The translations under genes were made by a program, and so were the position numbers. A DNA stretch of 64,000 nucleotides, from assembly GCA_902535165.1 (NCBI GenBank), contig CACASE010000008.1, forward strand, positions 1 to 64,000. The letters are read 5' to 3'. The notes beneath the pieces were generated by a model. The model saw nothing but the letters and a program-made list of their open reading frames with translations. It was not told where the DNA came from and ran no database searches. Positions within the stretch are counted from its first letter, which is position 1; each line of letters starts with the position of its first letter. The DNA is from an uncultured Bacteroidota bacterium. Lineage in GTDB: Bacteria > Bacteroidota > Bacteroidia > Flavobacteriales > Flavobacteriaceae. Below are positions 44,024 through 53,868 of the stretch, in pieces.

Positions 44024-44371
44024 ATGCCAAAATCATCAAATTCAGTAGCTTCTAAAAAAAGAAGAAAGAAAATTTTAAAAAAAGCTAAAGGTTATTTCGG
44101 AAGAAGAAAAAATGTCTATACAATTGCTAAAAATGCGGTTGAAAAGGGACTAAGCTACGCATACAGAGATAGAAAAAATAAGAAAAGAGTATTTAGATCA
44201 TTATGGATTACAAGAATTAATGCTGCAGCAAGAGAGCATGGTCTTAGCTACTCTGAACTAATCAATAAACTAAAAGTTCACGGAGTTGAAATTAATAGAA
44301 AAGTTCTTGCTGATTTAGCAATGAATGACCCTGATAAATTTTCATCAATTATTAAAAATTTAAAAGCTTAG
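44024..44371 (+). CDS. rplT: 50S ribosomal protein L20
   Basis: A 115-residue ribosomal protein, early in 50S assembly. [43 protein letters not shown] and [21 protein letters not shown] are typical, with the N-terminal extension threading the subunit. In other bacteria L20 represses its own operon through a leader; the 71-base rpmI-rplT gap shows only a weak hairpin. Its stop overlaps the dnaB stop in a shared TTAG. Confidence 0.97.
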   Translation: MPKSSNSVASKKRRKKILKKAKGYFGRRKNVYTIAKNAVEKGLSYAYRDRKNKKRVFRSLWITRINAAAREHGLSYSELINKLKVHGVEINRKVLADLAMNDPDKFSSIIKNLKA

Positions 44372-45885
44372 AAAGGATTTTCCTCATCATCACTTCTATA
44401 ACTTCCACTTTCAAATGCTTGATCTGGATTGACTTTTTGATCTTGATTGAGTTTTGATTCATATTCAAATGGGTTATCATAAGAACTTAAATTTTCAAAT
44501 TTACCAAGAGAGCTTATAAACTTTAATTTAATAGAATTTAGGCCCCCATTTCTATGCTTAGCCACTATAAATTCAGCTTGGCCTAAAGCAGGAGAATGAT
44601 CTTCATCATCCCATTCATCCATCTTATAATACTCTGGTCTATATAAAAATGATACAATATCAGCATCCTGTTCAATTGCACCTGATTCTCTTAAATCAGA
44701 CAAAATAGGTCTTTTTACACCACCCCTTAGCTCAACGGCTCTAGAAAGCTGAGATAAAGCTATTATGGGTATATCTAATTCTTTTGCTAGGGCTTTTAAA
44801 TTCCTAGAGATAGTCGAAATTTCTTGTTCTCTGTTACCACTTTTTTGACTTGATCCAAGCGTCATTAATTGTAGGTAATCTAACACTATCAACTTAATCC
44901 CATATTGTGAGGATAATCTTCTTGCTTTTGCTCTCAATTCAAATATTGAAAGAGAGGGTGTATCGTCAATATATAAGGGAGCATTCTCTAAATTTGAAAC
45001 TTTAACATTCAACTGTTCCCACTCGAATTTTTCAAGTTTTCCAGTCCTTAATTTTTCAGAGTTAAGCCCTGTTTCAGATGAAATTAACCTTGTAATTAAT
45101 TGAAGTGATGACATTTCTAATGAGAAAAAAGCAACAGGAATATTATTTTCAACTGACATATTTCTAGCCATTGATAAAGTAAATGCTGTTTTTCCCATTC
45201 CAGGCCTTGCAGCTATAATTACTAAATCACTTGGTTGCCAACCTGATGTCAATTTATCAATTTCATAAAATCCAGATGCAATACCACTTAAACCCTCCTT
45301 TTTTGATATTTCTTCAATTTTTTGTTTTGCTTGAATTACTAAATCCTCAGCTGTTTGAGTATTCTTCTTTAAATTTCCTTGAGAAATATCATAAATCTTA
45401 GATTCCGCATTATCAAGTAAATCAAACACATCAGATGTTTCATCGTATGAATCTTCAATAATTTCATTAGATATCTGGATCAATCTTCTTTGAATGAATT
45501 TTTGTAAAATTATTCTTGAATGAAATTCTATATGTGCAGAGGAGGAAACTTTTTGAGTAAGTTCAACTAAGTAGTAGTCACCACCTATGGTGTTTAACTT
45601 TCCCTCCTTTTTTAATTGATGAGATACAGTTTTAATATCAATTGGCTCCTGCTTATCAAATAAATTTATAATAGAATTGAAAATAATCTTGTGACTATCT
45701 TTATAAAAAGCATCAGGTTGTAAAATATCAATAACTTCATCTACACCCTTTTTATCAATCATCATAGCTCCCAAAACGACTTCCTCAAGATCTACAGCCT
45801 GGGGAGGTAATTTCCCTTTTTGCATTGAAAAAATTGCTGGACTATTAGAAATTGATGATGATTTTAAATTTTCAACTCTTTTCAT
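44368..45885 (-). CDS. dnaB: Replicative DNA helicase
   Basis: A 505-residue hexameric helicase. The N-terminal primase-interaction domain ([27 protein letters not shown]) is followed by the RecA-like ATPase with Walker [19 protein letters not shown], Walker [11 protein letters not shown], and SELSRAVE-type motif ([13 protein letters not shown]), then [24 protein letters not shown]. There is no intein. The C-terminal 50 residues are acidic and polar. Upstream is a 103-base gap before accA. Confidence 0.97.
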   Translation of the reverse strand: MKRVENLKSSSISNSPAIFSMQKGKLPPQAVDLEEVVLGAMMIDKKGVDEVIDILQPDAFYKDSHKIIFNSIINLFDKQEPIDIKTVSHQLKKEGKLNTIGGDYYLVELTQKVSSSAHIEFHSRIILQKFIQRRLIQISNEIIEDSYDETSDVFDLLDNAESKIYDISQGNLKKNTQTAEDLVIQAKQKIEEISKKEGLSGIASGFYEIDKLTSGWQPSDLVIIAARPGMGKTAFTLSMARNMSVENNIPVAFFSLEMSSLQLITRLISSETGLNSEKLRTGKLEKFEWEQLNVKVSNLENAPLYIDDTPSLSIFELRAKARRLSSQYGIKLIVLDYLQLMTLGSSQKSGNREQEISTISRNLKALAKELDIPIIALSQLSRAVELRGGVKRPILSDLRESGAIEQDADIVSFLYRPEYYKMDEWDDEDHSPALGQAEFIVAKHRNGGLNSIKLKFISSLGKFENLSSYDNPFEYESKLNQDQKVNPDQAFESGSYRSDDEENPF

Positions 45886-45988
45886 ATGACTAACTTAAAA
45901 AATTCAATTACTAAAGAATAATTTAATTGGTAAATAAAACAAACATTTAAATGTTAATAAGTATGAAAAATTTGTTAATAGATATAAA

Positions 45989-46942
45989 CTATTCGCTAAA
46001 AACCCCCATTTTAGTGAATCTATCAAGTCTATCATCAAGTAAATTTTTTATTTTTTTCTTTTTAAGATCATTATATGTAGATAATATTTCTTTTTTAACG
46101 GTATTGAAAACTTTTTCCCTATTTTGATGTGCCCCACCCAGAGGCTCCTTTATTATTTTGTCAATTAGTTTATTTTCCTTCATGTCTTTGGGAGTTAATT
46201 TTAAGACATTTGCTGCATCTTCCTTGTAATCCCAACTTCTCCACAAAATAGAGGAACATGATTCTGGTGAAATCACTGAATACCAAGTGTTTTCAAGCAT
46301 CATTATTCTATCTCCAATACCAATTCCCAATGCTCCACCAGAGGCACCTTCACCAATTACAATAACAATTATTTGAGTTTTAATATTAAACATCTCATAG
46401 AGATTTCTAGCGATAGCTTCTGCTTGTCCTCTTTCTTCAGCCTCTATACCAGGATATGCACCAGGTGTATCAATCATTGTCACTATTGGAATATTAAACT
46501 TTTCTGCTAATCTCATCAACCTCAAAGCTTTACGATAGCCTTCAGGGTTAGCCATTCCAAAATTTCTGTATTGTCTAGTTTTAATGTTATTTCCTTTTTG
46601 TTGACCTATAAACATAAAAGTTTGATCATCAATTTTACCTAGGCCTCCAATCATAGCTTTGTCATCAGAGATATTTCTATCTCCATGAAGCTCCAAAAAA
46701 TTATTATCTGTAATAAAGTTTACGTAATCTAGGGTGTAAGGTCGTGATGGGTGTCGAGATAATTGAACCCTTTGCCATGGGGTTATATTTGAATAAATTT
46801 CTTTTTTTTTAGCCTCAATCTTTTCCTTTAATTTTTTTGAGGTATCCTTAACATCAACTTTACTCTCATCACCAATTATATTACACTTTTCAAGTTGATC
46901 TTTTAATTCTTTTAAAGGTAACTCAAAGTCTAAATATTCCAT
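45989..46942 (-). CDS. accA: Acetyl-CoA carboxylase carboxyltransferase subunit alpha
   Basis: A 317-residue subunit that, with AccD, transfers the carboxyl group from biotin to acetyl-CoA in fatty-acid synthesis. Seen: [76 protein letters not shown] and [18 protein letters not shown]. The length is normal. Separated from the LptF/G-type gene by 37 bases. Confidence 0.97.
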   Translation of the reverse strand: MEYLDFELPLKELKDQLEKCNIIGDESKVDVKDTSKKLKEKIEAKKKEIYSNITPWQRVQLSRHPSRPYTLDYVNFITDNNFLELHGDRNISDDKAMIGGLGKIDDQTFMFIGQQKGNNIKTRQYRNFGMANPEGYRKALRLMRLAEKFNIPIVTMIDTPGAYPGIEAEERGQAEAIARNLYEMFNIKTQIIVIVIGEGASGGALGIGIGDRIMMLENTWYSVISPESCSSILWRSWDYKEDAANVLKLTPKDMKENKLIDKIIKEPLGGAHQNREKVFNTVKKEILSTYNDLKKKKIKNLLDDRLDRFTKMGVFSE

Positions 46943-46979
46943 AAGCGTATTTCAAATATACATTTATTAGGTAAGAAAA

Positions 46980-48056
46980 TTATTTTTTTGCTATTTTCAT
47001 TATTTGCATAGTTATTAGTAAAAAAACAAAATTTGGAGCCCATGCACCTAACATTGCATTTAAATCTGTTTTAACAACGAGAACTGAGAAAAATTTATCA
47101 AAAAATATAAAAATGAATGCAAGTGAAATCCCAAAAGCAAGATTTATTCCAATCCCACCTCTTCTTTTAAATGATGATACTGAAACAGCTAATAAAGTCA
47201 AAATAATTACTGAAAAAGGAATGCTAAATCTTCTATTTTTTTCAAGTAAATGATCATTCAAAAGTGGAGATCCACTCGCTCTCTCCTCATTTATAAAGTC
47301 ATTAAGTTCAAAGAAGTTAAGAGCCTTAGCTTGGTACTTTAGTGATGATAAATCATCAATTTTAAAATTAAATATAGTATCATAAATTCTTCTTGACTCT
47401 ATTATTTCTAACTCTTCATTATATGTTCTTTTAAAAAAATCTGTTAATCTAAAAATACTATCATCCTCAATCCACCTAATGTTTCTTGCGGTTATTTTTT
47501 TAAGAAGTTTATTTTCATTAAATAGTTCATATGAGAAATTATATGCTTGACTTCTAGTTGGGTTGTACGAGCTGACGTATATATACTCATTTTCTGAGAT
47601 TTGCTTGTATAAATTAGACAAATTTCTATCCTTCTTATTTTTACTTAAATATTTAAACTGGAACTCATTAAAACTCTTATTTTTTTCGGGTACAATAAAC
47701 ATCCCTGAAAAAGCTGAAAAAAGAAAAATAATTAATGCTGATATTATATATGGACGTAGAAATCTATTAAATGAAATGCCTGAACTTAAAATGGCCGTAA
47801 TTTCTGAATTACTAGATAGTTTTGATGTGAACCAGATTACAGAAAGGAAAACGAAAATTGGAAATAAGAAATATCCATAATACCATACAAAATCAGAGTA
47901 ATAATCTAGTATTTGTGTAAATGATAACTCATGCTCTTTAAACTTATCAATTTTTTCAGAAATATCAACTAATATACCTATTGGTATAAATAGAAGAAAC
48001 ATCATTAAAAAGGTTAATAAAAACTTTTTTATTATGTAAACATCTAAAATTCTCAT
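46980..48056 (-). CDS. LptF/LptG (YjgP/YjgQ) family permease
   Basis: A 358-residue inner-membrane protein with two N-terminal and three to four C-terminal helix groups around a periplasmic beta-jellyroll domain, the layout of LptF/LptG, which extract lipopolysaccharide with LptB. RILDVYIIKKFLLTFLMMF at the N-terminus and ILSSGISFNRFLRPYII are family patterns. Whether it is the F or G partner cannot be told. Its start shares one base with the tgt stop, so the two are coupled. Confidence 0.9.
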   Translation of the reverse strand: MRILDVYIIKKFLLTFLMMFLLFIPIGILVDISEKIDKFKEHELSFTQILDYYSDFVWYYGYFLFPIFVFLSVIWFTSKLSSNSEITAILSSGISFNRFLRPYIISALIIFLFSAFSGMFIVPEKNKSFNEFQFKYLSKNKKDRNLSNLYKQISENEYIYVSSYNPTRSQAYNFSYELFNENKLLKKITARNIRWIEDDSIFRLTDFFKRTYNEELEIIESRRIYDTIFNFKIDDLSSLKYQAKALNFFELNDFINEERASGSPLLNDHLLEKNRRFSIPFSVIILTLLAVSVSSFKRRGGIGINLAFGISLAFIFIFFDKFFSVLVVKTDLNAMLGAWAPNFVFLLITMQIMKIAKK

Positions 48057-49186
48057 TACAGTTTGTTATCAAGTCTTTTTACCATTTCATTTTTCCAATT
48101 TAAAAATCTATCTTCTTTAATTGCAGTTTTTGCTTCCTCAATTAGCCAACTGTAGAAGCCTAAATTATGAATTGTTGCAATTTCTTTTCCTAAAAATTCA
48201 TTAATTGTAAATAAATGTCTAAGATAAGTTTTTGTATATAGCTTGTCTACAAATGTTGTTCCATCAGGATCAATTTCACTATTGTCATCTTTCCATTTTT
48301 TATTTTTAATATTGATTGTACCATTTTTTGTAAATAACATTCCGTTTCTAGCATTTCTTGTAGGCATAACACAATCAAACATATCAACACCTAGAGCTAT
48401 GTTTTCAAGAATATTTGACGGAGTACCAACTCCCATTAAATACCTTGGTTTTTCTACAGGAAGTATTGAACAAACTTCGTTACACATTTCATACATGAGT
48501 TCATGTGGTTCACCAACAGATAATCCTCCAATGGCATTTCCTGGCATATCATGACTCATAACTATTTCAGCTGATTGTTTTCTTAGATCTTTATAAACAC
48601 TTCCTTGAACTATTGGAAATAAAAATTGATTATAATCATATTTAGATTTACTTGAATTAAATCGATTAATACATCTTAATAACCAATCATGAGTCAAATC
48701 CATAGATCTTCTGGCATACTTTTTATCACATGGGTAAGGTGTGCACTCATCAAAAGCCATTATGATATCGGCACCAATATTTCTTTGAATATCTATAGCT
48801 TTCTCTGGTGTAAAAAAATGATAAGATCCATCGATATGAGATTTAAACTTTACACCATCAGCATTAATTTTTCTGTTTGAAGAAAGTGAATATACTTGGT
48901 AACCACCGCTATCAGTCAAAATATTATTATTCCAGCTCATAAATTTGTGAATTCCGCCGGCATTAACAATGGTGTTTTCACCGGGTCTCAAATAAAGATG
49001 ATATGTATTAGATAATAATACTTTTGGAGAAACATTTTCAATTAAATCCTTATTGTGTACCCCCTTAATTGCTGCAGACGTTGCCACAGGCATAAAAATA
49101 GGTGTATCAAAAGCACCATGATCAGTTTGAATTTTACCTAGCCTGGCTGATGAATTAAGGTCATTTTTTATTAATTGAAATTTCAT
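48056..49186 (-). CDS. tgt: tRNA-guanine transglycosylase
   Basis: A 376-residue enzyme exchanging guanine-34 for a queuosine precursor in tRNAs for Asp, Asn, His and Tyr. Seen: FDTPIFMPVATSAAIKG, LLSNTYHLYLRPGE, ILTDSGGYQVYSLSSNRKI with the catalytic-loop aspartate, GGLSVGEP and GVGTPSNILENIALGVDMFDCVMPTRNARNG (nucleophile Asp). The C-terminal zinc motif CxCxxC, usual before YLRHL, is replaced by DGTTFVDKLYTKTYLRHL with no cysteines. The tRNA-His in this window is a possible substrate. Confidence 0.95.
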   Translation of the reverse strand: MKFQLIKNDLNSSARLGKIQTDHGAFDTPIFMPVATSAAIKGVHNKDLIENVSPKVLLSNTYHLYLRPGENTIVNAGGIHKFMSWNNNILTDSGGYQVYSLSSNRKINADGVKFKSHIDGSYHFFTPEKAIDIQRNIGADIIMAFDECTPYPCDKKYARRSMDLTHDWLLRCINRFNSSKSKYDYNQFLFPIVQGSVYKDLRKQSAEIVMSHDMPGNAIGGLSVGEPHELMYEMCNEVCSILPVEKPRYLMGVGTPSNILENIALGVDMFDCVMPTRNARNGMLFTKNGTINIKNKKWKDDNSEIDPDGTTFVDKLYTKTYLRHLFTINEFLGKEIATIHNLGFYSWLIEEAKTAIKEDRFLNWKNEMVKRLDNKL

Positions 49187-49299
49187 AAAAATTCAAATAT
49201 AAATTATATAAATTTCAGAAATTAATTTCTTGTTGATTAATTGAGTGTAATCGTTAATAAGTTCTGGAATGCTAGCAACATTTAGATATTAATTAATGA

Positions 49300-49307
49300 T
49301 AATTTTG
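49300..49307 (+). promoter_or_regulatory. -7 element of the transketolase operon
   Basis: TAATTTTG fits TAnnTTTG exactly and ends only 5 bases before the start codon at 49313, so the mRNA would be leaderless or nearly so. Confidence 0.5.
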
Positions 49308-49312
49308 AATAG

Positions 49313-50149
49313 ATGACTAACCTTAATAAGATTGTCACGCAGGTAAGGAGGGATATTCTAAGGATGGTGAATGATGTTAATTCTGGACATCCAGGTGGTT
49401 CTCTTGGCTGTACAGAATTTATGGTAATCCTTTATTTCAAAATAATGAAAAGAAATAAAGATTTTACAATGAATGGAGAAAATGAAGATCTTTTCTTTCT
49501 TTCAAATGGACATATATCCCCTGTTTTTTACAGTGTTTTAAGTCGATGTGGGTATTTTCATACATCCGAACTTAGTACTTTTAGAAAAATAAATTCAAGA
49601 CTCCAAGGTCACCCAACAACACATGAAGGATTACCGGGTGTTAGAATTGCCAGTGGATCGCTAGGTCAAGGGTTTTCAGTAGCAATTGGGGCTGCAATTA
49701 CAAAAAAATTAAATCAAGAAAAAAATATTATATATAGTTTACATGGTGATGGTGAACTACAGGAAGGGCAAAATTGGGAAGCTATTATGTACGCATCTGC
49801 AAATAAAATTGATAATCTTATTTGTACAATTGATAATAATAACAAACAAATTGATGGAGATATTAAAGATGTTTTAGACATGGGTAGTTTAGAATTAAAA
49901 TTTCAAGCTTTTGGTTGGGTTGTTTTAACAATTGAAAATGGAAATGACCTAAGTGAAATTCACACTAAATTAAGTGAAGCAAAAAATTTATGTTTTAAAG
50001 GAAATCCAATTGTTATAATCATGAAAACAGAAATGGGCAATGGAGTTGATTTCATGATGGGAACACACAAATGGCATGGAGTTGCTCCAAATGATGAACA
50101 ACTCAAATTAGCTTTAGATCAAAACCCAGAAACAATTGGAGATTATTAG
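49313..50149 (+). CDS. Transketolase, N-terminal (thiamine-binding) subunit
   Basis: A 278-residue protein covering the N-terminal third of transketolase. It contains SGHPGGSLGCTEF, SNGHISPVFYSVL, RIASGSLGQGFSVAIGAA and the thiamine-diphosphate motif HGDGELQEGQNWEAIMYASANK...TIDNNNKQIDG. The start agrees with family N-termini (QVRRDILRMVND). It forms a two-gene pair with the next gene, which holds the pyrimidine-binding and C-terminal domains, a common split arrangement. Role: non-oxidative pentose phosphate pathway. Confidence 0.95.
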   Translation: MTNLNKIVTQVRRDILRMVNDVNSGHPGGSLGCTEFMVILYFKIMKRNKDFTMNGENEDLFFLSNGHISPVFYSVLSRCGYFHTSELSTFRKINSRLQGHPTTHEGLPGVRIASGSLGQGFSVAIGAAITKKLNQEKNIIYSLHGDGELQEGQNWEAIMYASANKIDNLICTIDNNNKQIDGDIKDVLDMGSLELKFQAFGWVVLTIENGNDLSEIHTKLSEAKNLCFKGNPIVIIMKTEMGNGVDFMMGTHKWHGVAPNDEQLKLALDQNPETIGDY

Positions 50150-51103
50150 ATGAAAAAATTTATAAACCAAGGAAATAACGATACTAGGTCTGGCTTTGGA
50201 GCTGGTTTGCTAGAAATTGGACGCAATAATAAAAATATTGTTGCTTTATGCGCTGACCTAACTGGTTCTTTGAAAATGAATGAATTTAAAAATGAATTCC
50301 CAGAAAGATTTTTTCAAGTTGGAATAGCTGAGGCTAACATGATGGGTATTGCTGCTGGAATGACTATCGGTGGTAAAATTCCTTTTACTGGAACTTTTGC
50401 AAATTTTTCTACAGGAAGAGTATATGACCAAATAAGACAATCAATAGCATATTCAGGTAAAAATGTCAAAATTTGTGCTTCTCACGCTGGTGTAACACTT
50501 GGTGAGGATGGTGCAACTCATCAAATTTTAGAAGATATTGGATTAATGAAAATGTTACCTGGAATGACCGTAATTAATACTTGTGACTATAATCAAACAA
50601 AAGCTGCTACAATTTCAATATCTAATCATTATGGACCTGTTTACCTGAGATTTGGCAGACCAAAAGTTCCAAATTTTACTGATCCAAATCAAGATTTTAA
50701 AATTGGGAAAGGGGTTAAGCTCATTGATGGTAATGATGTTACGATAGTCGCAACCGGACATCTAGTTTGGGAAGCAATTGAATCCTGTAACCAACTAAAA
50801 AAAGAAGGTATCTCTGCAGAATTAATAAATATTCATACGATAAAACCTCTTGATGAGAAAATAATTTTAAAATCAATAGTAAAAACAAAATGTATTGTAT
50901 CAGCTGAAGAGCATAACATTATTGGTGGATTAGGTGAATCAATTTCGAGCATCTTAGTTAGAAACAACTTAGTTCCTATGGAATTTGTTGGTGTTGAAGA
51001 TTCTTTTGGTGAATCTGGAACTCCAACTCAGCTAATGAATAAGTATGGACTTTCATCCGAAAAAATCATGGAAAAATGCAAAAAAGTAATTTTAAGAAAA
51101 TAA
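50150..51103 (+). CDS. Transketolase, C-terminal subunit
   Basis: A 317-residue protein with the transketolase pyrimidine-binding domain (NDTRSGFGAGLLEIG, QVGIAEANMMGIAAGMTIGGKIPF with the catalytic glutamate, SHAGVTLGEDGATHQ) and the C-terminal domain (VTIVATGHLVWEAI, EEHNIIGGLGE). It begins at the base after the stop of the N-terminal subunit. Its last 28 bases overlap the next gene. Confidence 0.95.
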   Translation: MKKFINQGNNDTRSGFGAGLLEIGRNNKNIVALCADLTGSLKMNEFKNEFPERFFQVGIAEANMMGIAAGMTIGGKIPFTGTFANFSTGRVYDQIRQSIAYSGKNVKICASHAGVTLGEDGATHQILEDIGLMKMLPGMTVINTCDYNQTKAATISISNHYGPVYLRFGRPKVPNFTDPNQDFKIGKGVKLIDGNDVTIVATGHLVWEAIESCNQLKKEGISAELINIHTIKPLDEKIILKSIVKTKCIVSAEEHNIIGGLGESISSILVRNNLVPMEFVGVEDSFGESGTPTQLMNKYGLSSEKIMEKCKKVILRK

Positions 51104-51741
51104 TTTTTTTCCTTCTCTCCTCTATTTTCATTTTATTTTTCAACACTAAAGCATTATCACAGTTAGAAATAGGTGTAAAAGGTGGGCTTAGTTTTAATTC
51201 TGTAAATAACCAAAGTTTCTTTTTCGAATCGGAAAATATGTCTCACAATATATTTGAGAAAAATACTGGTTATCGGTTTGGTTTTTACACCAAAATAAAA
51301 TTATTTAAATCTCTTTTTATACAACCAGAAATTTATTACTCATCCGTAAACAAAAAATACGACTTAACATTTCCACTAGATCATGAAAATTTTGTGGTTG
51401 ATGAATTTGAAAAAAACAGAATTATTGTCCCAATTCTAATTGGTGTTGATTTATTTGACAGATTTAGCCTTTTTGGAGGACCTAATTTTAATTTTAATAA
51501 TAAAATATTTTTTAATGAAAACAATCAGATTATTACACTAGAAAATCTTTATGACAGGGCGGAAATTTACTTAAACTATGGTTTATCGGTAAAATTTAAA
51601 AAATTGATTATAGACTTTAGATTTGAGAGGGGTTTTAATGAGAAAGAAATTGAAGTTGTTGATGTAATTGTTGATGATGTAGATCAAATTATCAAATCAA
51701 ATAATCTTCTAACAATTATTACTTTAGGATATCAATTTTAG
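51076..51741 (+). CDS. Outer-membrane beta-barrel (PorT-like) protein
   Basis: A 221-residue protein with a signal peptide ending ALSQ and an eight-strand-type barrel beginning LEIGVKGGLSFNSVNNQ and ending in FGYQF-like aromatic strand (LLTIITLGYQF). It fits the outer membrane protein beta-barrel family widespread in Bacteroidota; no specific function can be given. It starts 28 bases inside the transketolase gene and its stop shares TTAG with the opposing FKBP gene. Confidence 0.82.
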   Translation: MQKSNFKKIIFFLLSSIFILFFNTKALSQLEIGVKGGLSFNSVNNQSFFFESENMSHNIFEKNTGYRFGFYTKIKLFKSLFIQPEIYYSSVNKKYDLTFPLDHENFVVDEFEKNRIIVPILIGVDLFDRFSLFGGPNFNFNNKIFFNENNQIITLENLYDRAEIYLNYGLSVKFKKLIIDFRFERGFNEKEIEVVDVIVDDVDQIIKSNNLLTIITLGYQF

Positions 51742-52637
51742 TCATTGTCTAAATAATCTGGGGTTCCATCGCCGTCACTATCATCAGGAACACCATCTCC
51801 ATCAACATCATATTCATCTTTCGTTAAAATTTCGTCCCCATCATCATCTGAATCCAAATAGTTCGGGAAACCGTCACTATCAGTATCATCATTATCAAAA
51901 TTGTGGTCACCATCTAAATCCTCAAGTATTGTTAAAACAGAATCATTGTCATGATCAGTTCTATTAAGAGTCATTAGATTAACTTGGAAAATCAATGGTG
52001 AATATGGCTGTATATTTCCGGTACCATTATTAAAATAGCCTAATCCAGAGGGAAAAATTGCAAAAGCAATACCAAAATTTAAAAAGTCGTAAGTCCCATC
52101 AGGATTTACTTTAATTTCTCCACGTTTTATTTTTGGTAGAAACTCTTGAAAACCTCTCACTACATTTTTAGCTTCCAACCATACTGGGGTTTTTCTTTGA
52201 TCAAAAACTTTATTATCAAAAAGCATCCCTTTATAAGAAACAAAAACTGAGTCCGCAACAGTTGGATTTTCTCCAGTGCCCTCGCGAAGAACTTCATAAT
52301 ATAATTTGTGAACAACAATATTATCATCATCATCTTTAACCTCAATATCTATAGATTTAACTTGCTCTGAAATTGGTGTCTTATTTATGTTATCACCAGC
52401 AATGGTATCAATAATCAACTCAGGTGTTTGATTATTACCAATATTTTCAAAATCTGTGTAGTTATAGAAATGAGTTTCCATAAATTCAATAATTGAGTCA
52501 TTTTCTGCTATATATTGTTCTGCTAAATCTCTTTTTGGTGTTGCTTCAGGGTCTGTTGTTTCATCTTTCTTACAAGAGGAAAGTAAAGTAATATTGATAG
52601 TCAAAAATAGAATTAAAAGAAAATTTTTTTTAGACAT
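51738..52637 (-). CDS. FKBP-type prolyl isomerase lipoprotein with calcium-repeat tail
   Basis: A 299-residue lipoprotein (start ATG 52637 rather than an upstream in-frame codon at 52664; lipobox LLSSC). An N-terminal segment of about 90 residues leads to the FKBP domain (about 105-220: YEVLREGTGENPTVADSVFVSYKGMLFDNKVFD ... AFAIFPSGLGYFN), as in lipoprotein FKBPs of the gliding bacteria. The last 70 residues are Asp-rich repeats of the thrombospondin type-3 kind (DTDSDGFPNYLDSDDDGD, DVDGDGVPDDSDGDGTPDYLDND), expected to bind calcium. The prolyl isomerase fold is likely active on exported proteins. Confidence 0.88.
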   Translation of the reverse strand: MSKKNFLLILFLTINITLLSSCKKDETTDPEATPKRDLAEQYIAENDSIIEFMETHFYNYTDFENIGNNQTPELIIDTIAGDNINKTPISEQVKSIDIEVKDDDDNIVVHKLYYEVLREGTGENPTVADSVFVSYKGMLFDNKVFDQRKTPVWLEAKNVVRGFQEFLPKIKRGEIKVNPDGTYDFLNFGIAFAIFPSGLGYFNNGTGNIQPYSPLIFQVNLMTLNRTDHDNDSVLTILEDLDGDHNFDNDDTDSDGFPNYLDSDDDGDEILTKDEYDVDGDGVPDDSDGDGTPDYLDND

Positions 52638-52707
52638 TTTTTTGAAATCATCGGCAAGATACAATTTTCTTAATATTTTTGTAATTGTTTTATAAGCTAA
52701 TTATCAA

Positions 52708-53199
52708 ATGAAAACAGAGGTTTTAGATGAAGATCAAATATTAAGAATTTGTAACAGATTTGCATTTCAAATTTTAGAAAACTCAATTGATTCTGATGTC
52801 ATTCACATAATTGGTATTAAAGAAAAAGGATTTGATATTGCAAAAATTGTTGAAAGAGAATTAAAATCAATTACAAAAAAAAATATTTCATTAAGCTCAA
52901 TAAAAATTGACAAAAAAAATCCAAAAGACTCAGTTCTATCTGATTCAAATTTAAACAATAATATAGATACTATTTTTTTAATTGATGATGTATTAAATAC
53001 TGGTAAAACCTTAATTTATTCCTTATCATTTCTTTTAAAATTTAATTTTAAAAGCATTAAAACCTTGGTTCTAATTGATAGAAATCACAAACAATTTCCG
53101 ATAAAAGTTGACTACAAGGGGATTTCCCTATCAACTAATATTAATGACAATATTAAATTACTGAATGATAATAAAGAATTAAAAGCTATTCTTTTCTAG
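52708..53199 (+). CDS. Phosphoribosyltransferase family protein
   Basis: A 163-residue protein with the type I phosphoribosyltransferase fold. The PRPP-binding loop is TIFLIDDVLNTGKTLIYSL; IHIIGIKEKGFDIAKIVEREL is the start of the fold. It resembles PyrR-like and flavobacterial PRT proteins that sit next to aroK. The substrate is unknown; a uracil or hypoxanthine activity is not shown by any residue I can name. Its end overlaps aroK by 21 bases on the other strand. Confidence 0.85.
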   Translation: MKTEVLDEDQILRICNRFAFQILENSIDSDVIHIIGIKEKGFDIAKIVERELKSITKKNISLSSIKIDKKNPKDSVLSDSNLNNNIDTIFLIDDVLNTGKTLIYSLSFLLKFNFKSIKTLVLIDRNHKQFPIKVDYKGISLSTNINDNIKLLNDNKELKAILF

Positions 53200-53715
53200 T
53201 ACTTCGATAATTGATTTACATATTTTATTTATATCTCGCTTATTACAATTAATAATATGTTTAGCTTGCATATAGAATATATTACGTTCAAACAAGTGTT
53301 TATTAATGAAACTTAGCATATCTTTTTTATTAACTACAGACGAGATTAATGGTCTTTTTGATTTTCTTGAAAACAATCTTTCAGCTAAAACTTTTGAACT
53401 TAAATTGATGTAGAATGAAAAATTAGTTTTTTTTTGAATAATTTCCATATTATCAAAATAACATGGTGTACCTCCACCCAGTGATAAAACAAATCTATCT
53501 TTATTATCTAGGATTTTAATTAAAATTTCTCTTTCAATTTCTCTAAACCTAACTTCACCTAAATCTTCAAAAAGTTCTACTATTGTTTTGGAATAAAATA
53601 ATTCAATTTCGTGATCTAAATCAATAAAATTTAAGTTGAGTTTTTGTGAAAGTCTTTTCCCTATTTTAGTCTTTCCACAACCCATATATCCTAATAGTAT
53701 GACAGATGAATTCAT
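53179..53715 (-). CDS. aroK: Shikimate kinase
   Basis: A 178-residue kinase phosphorylating shikimate in aromatic amino-acid synthesis. Walker A is LLGYMGCGKTKIGKRLS, shikimate-binding residues are in FIDLDHEIE, FREIEREIL and SLGGGTPCY, and the lid includes ERLFSRKSKRPLI. The ATG at 53715 (MNSSVILLGYMG) is preferred to a TTG three codons earlier. It is divergent from tRNA-Lys across 72 bases. Confidence 0.95.
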   Translation of the reverse strand: MNSSVILLGYMGCGKTKIGKRLSQKLNLNFIDLDHEIELFYSKTIVELFEDLGEVRFREIEREILIKILDNKDRFVLSLGGGTPCYFDNMEIIQKKTNFSFYINLSSKVLAERLFSRKSKRPLISSVVNKKDMLSFINKHLFERNIFYMQAKHIINCNKRDINKICKSIIEVLEKNSF

Positions 53716-53741
53716 ATTTAACAAATTTATGAGAAATAATC

Positions 53742-53772
53742 TTTGAAATGTATGTTTACGGCCCTATATTTG
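53742..53772 (+). promoter_or_regulatory. Promoter of tRNA-Lys/tRNA-Leu (TTTG-N19-TATATTTG)
   Basis: TTTG at 53742-53745, a 19-base spacer and TATATTTG at 53765-53772, a perfect match to the Bacteroidota consensus, 15 bases before tRNA-Lys. It probably drives both tRNAs and possibly the crt genes. Confidence 0.8.
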
Positions 53773-53787
53773 CAAGCGTTTGAAAAA

Positions 53788-53860
53788 GACCTGGTAGCTC
53801 AGCTGGTAGAGCATCTCCCTTTTAAGGAGAGGGTCCTGGGTTCGAACCCCAGCCAGGTCA
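53788..53860 (+). tRNA. tRNA-Lys (TTT)
   Basis: Full cloverleaf: acceptor GACCTGG/CCAGGTC, D-arm GCTC/GAGC, anticodon stem TCTCC/GGAGA with loop CTTTTAA (anticodon TTT), T-arm with TTCGAAC, discriminator A, no encoded CCA. Eight bases separate it from tRNA-Leu. Confidence 0.97.
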
Positions 53861-53868
53861 CTACTCTA

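Noticed and set aside
45886-45988. Replication or regulatory element in the dnaB-accA gap
   Set aside because: The 103-base gap is simply AT-rich; no DnaA-box cluster, repeat or clear -7 box was found.
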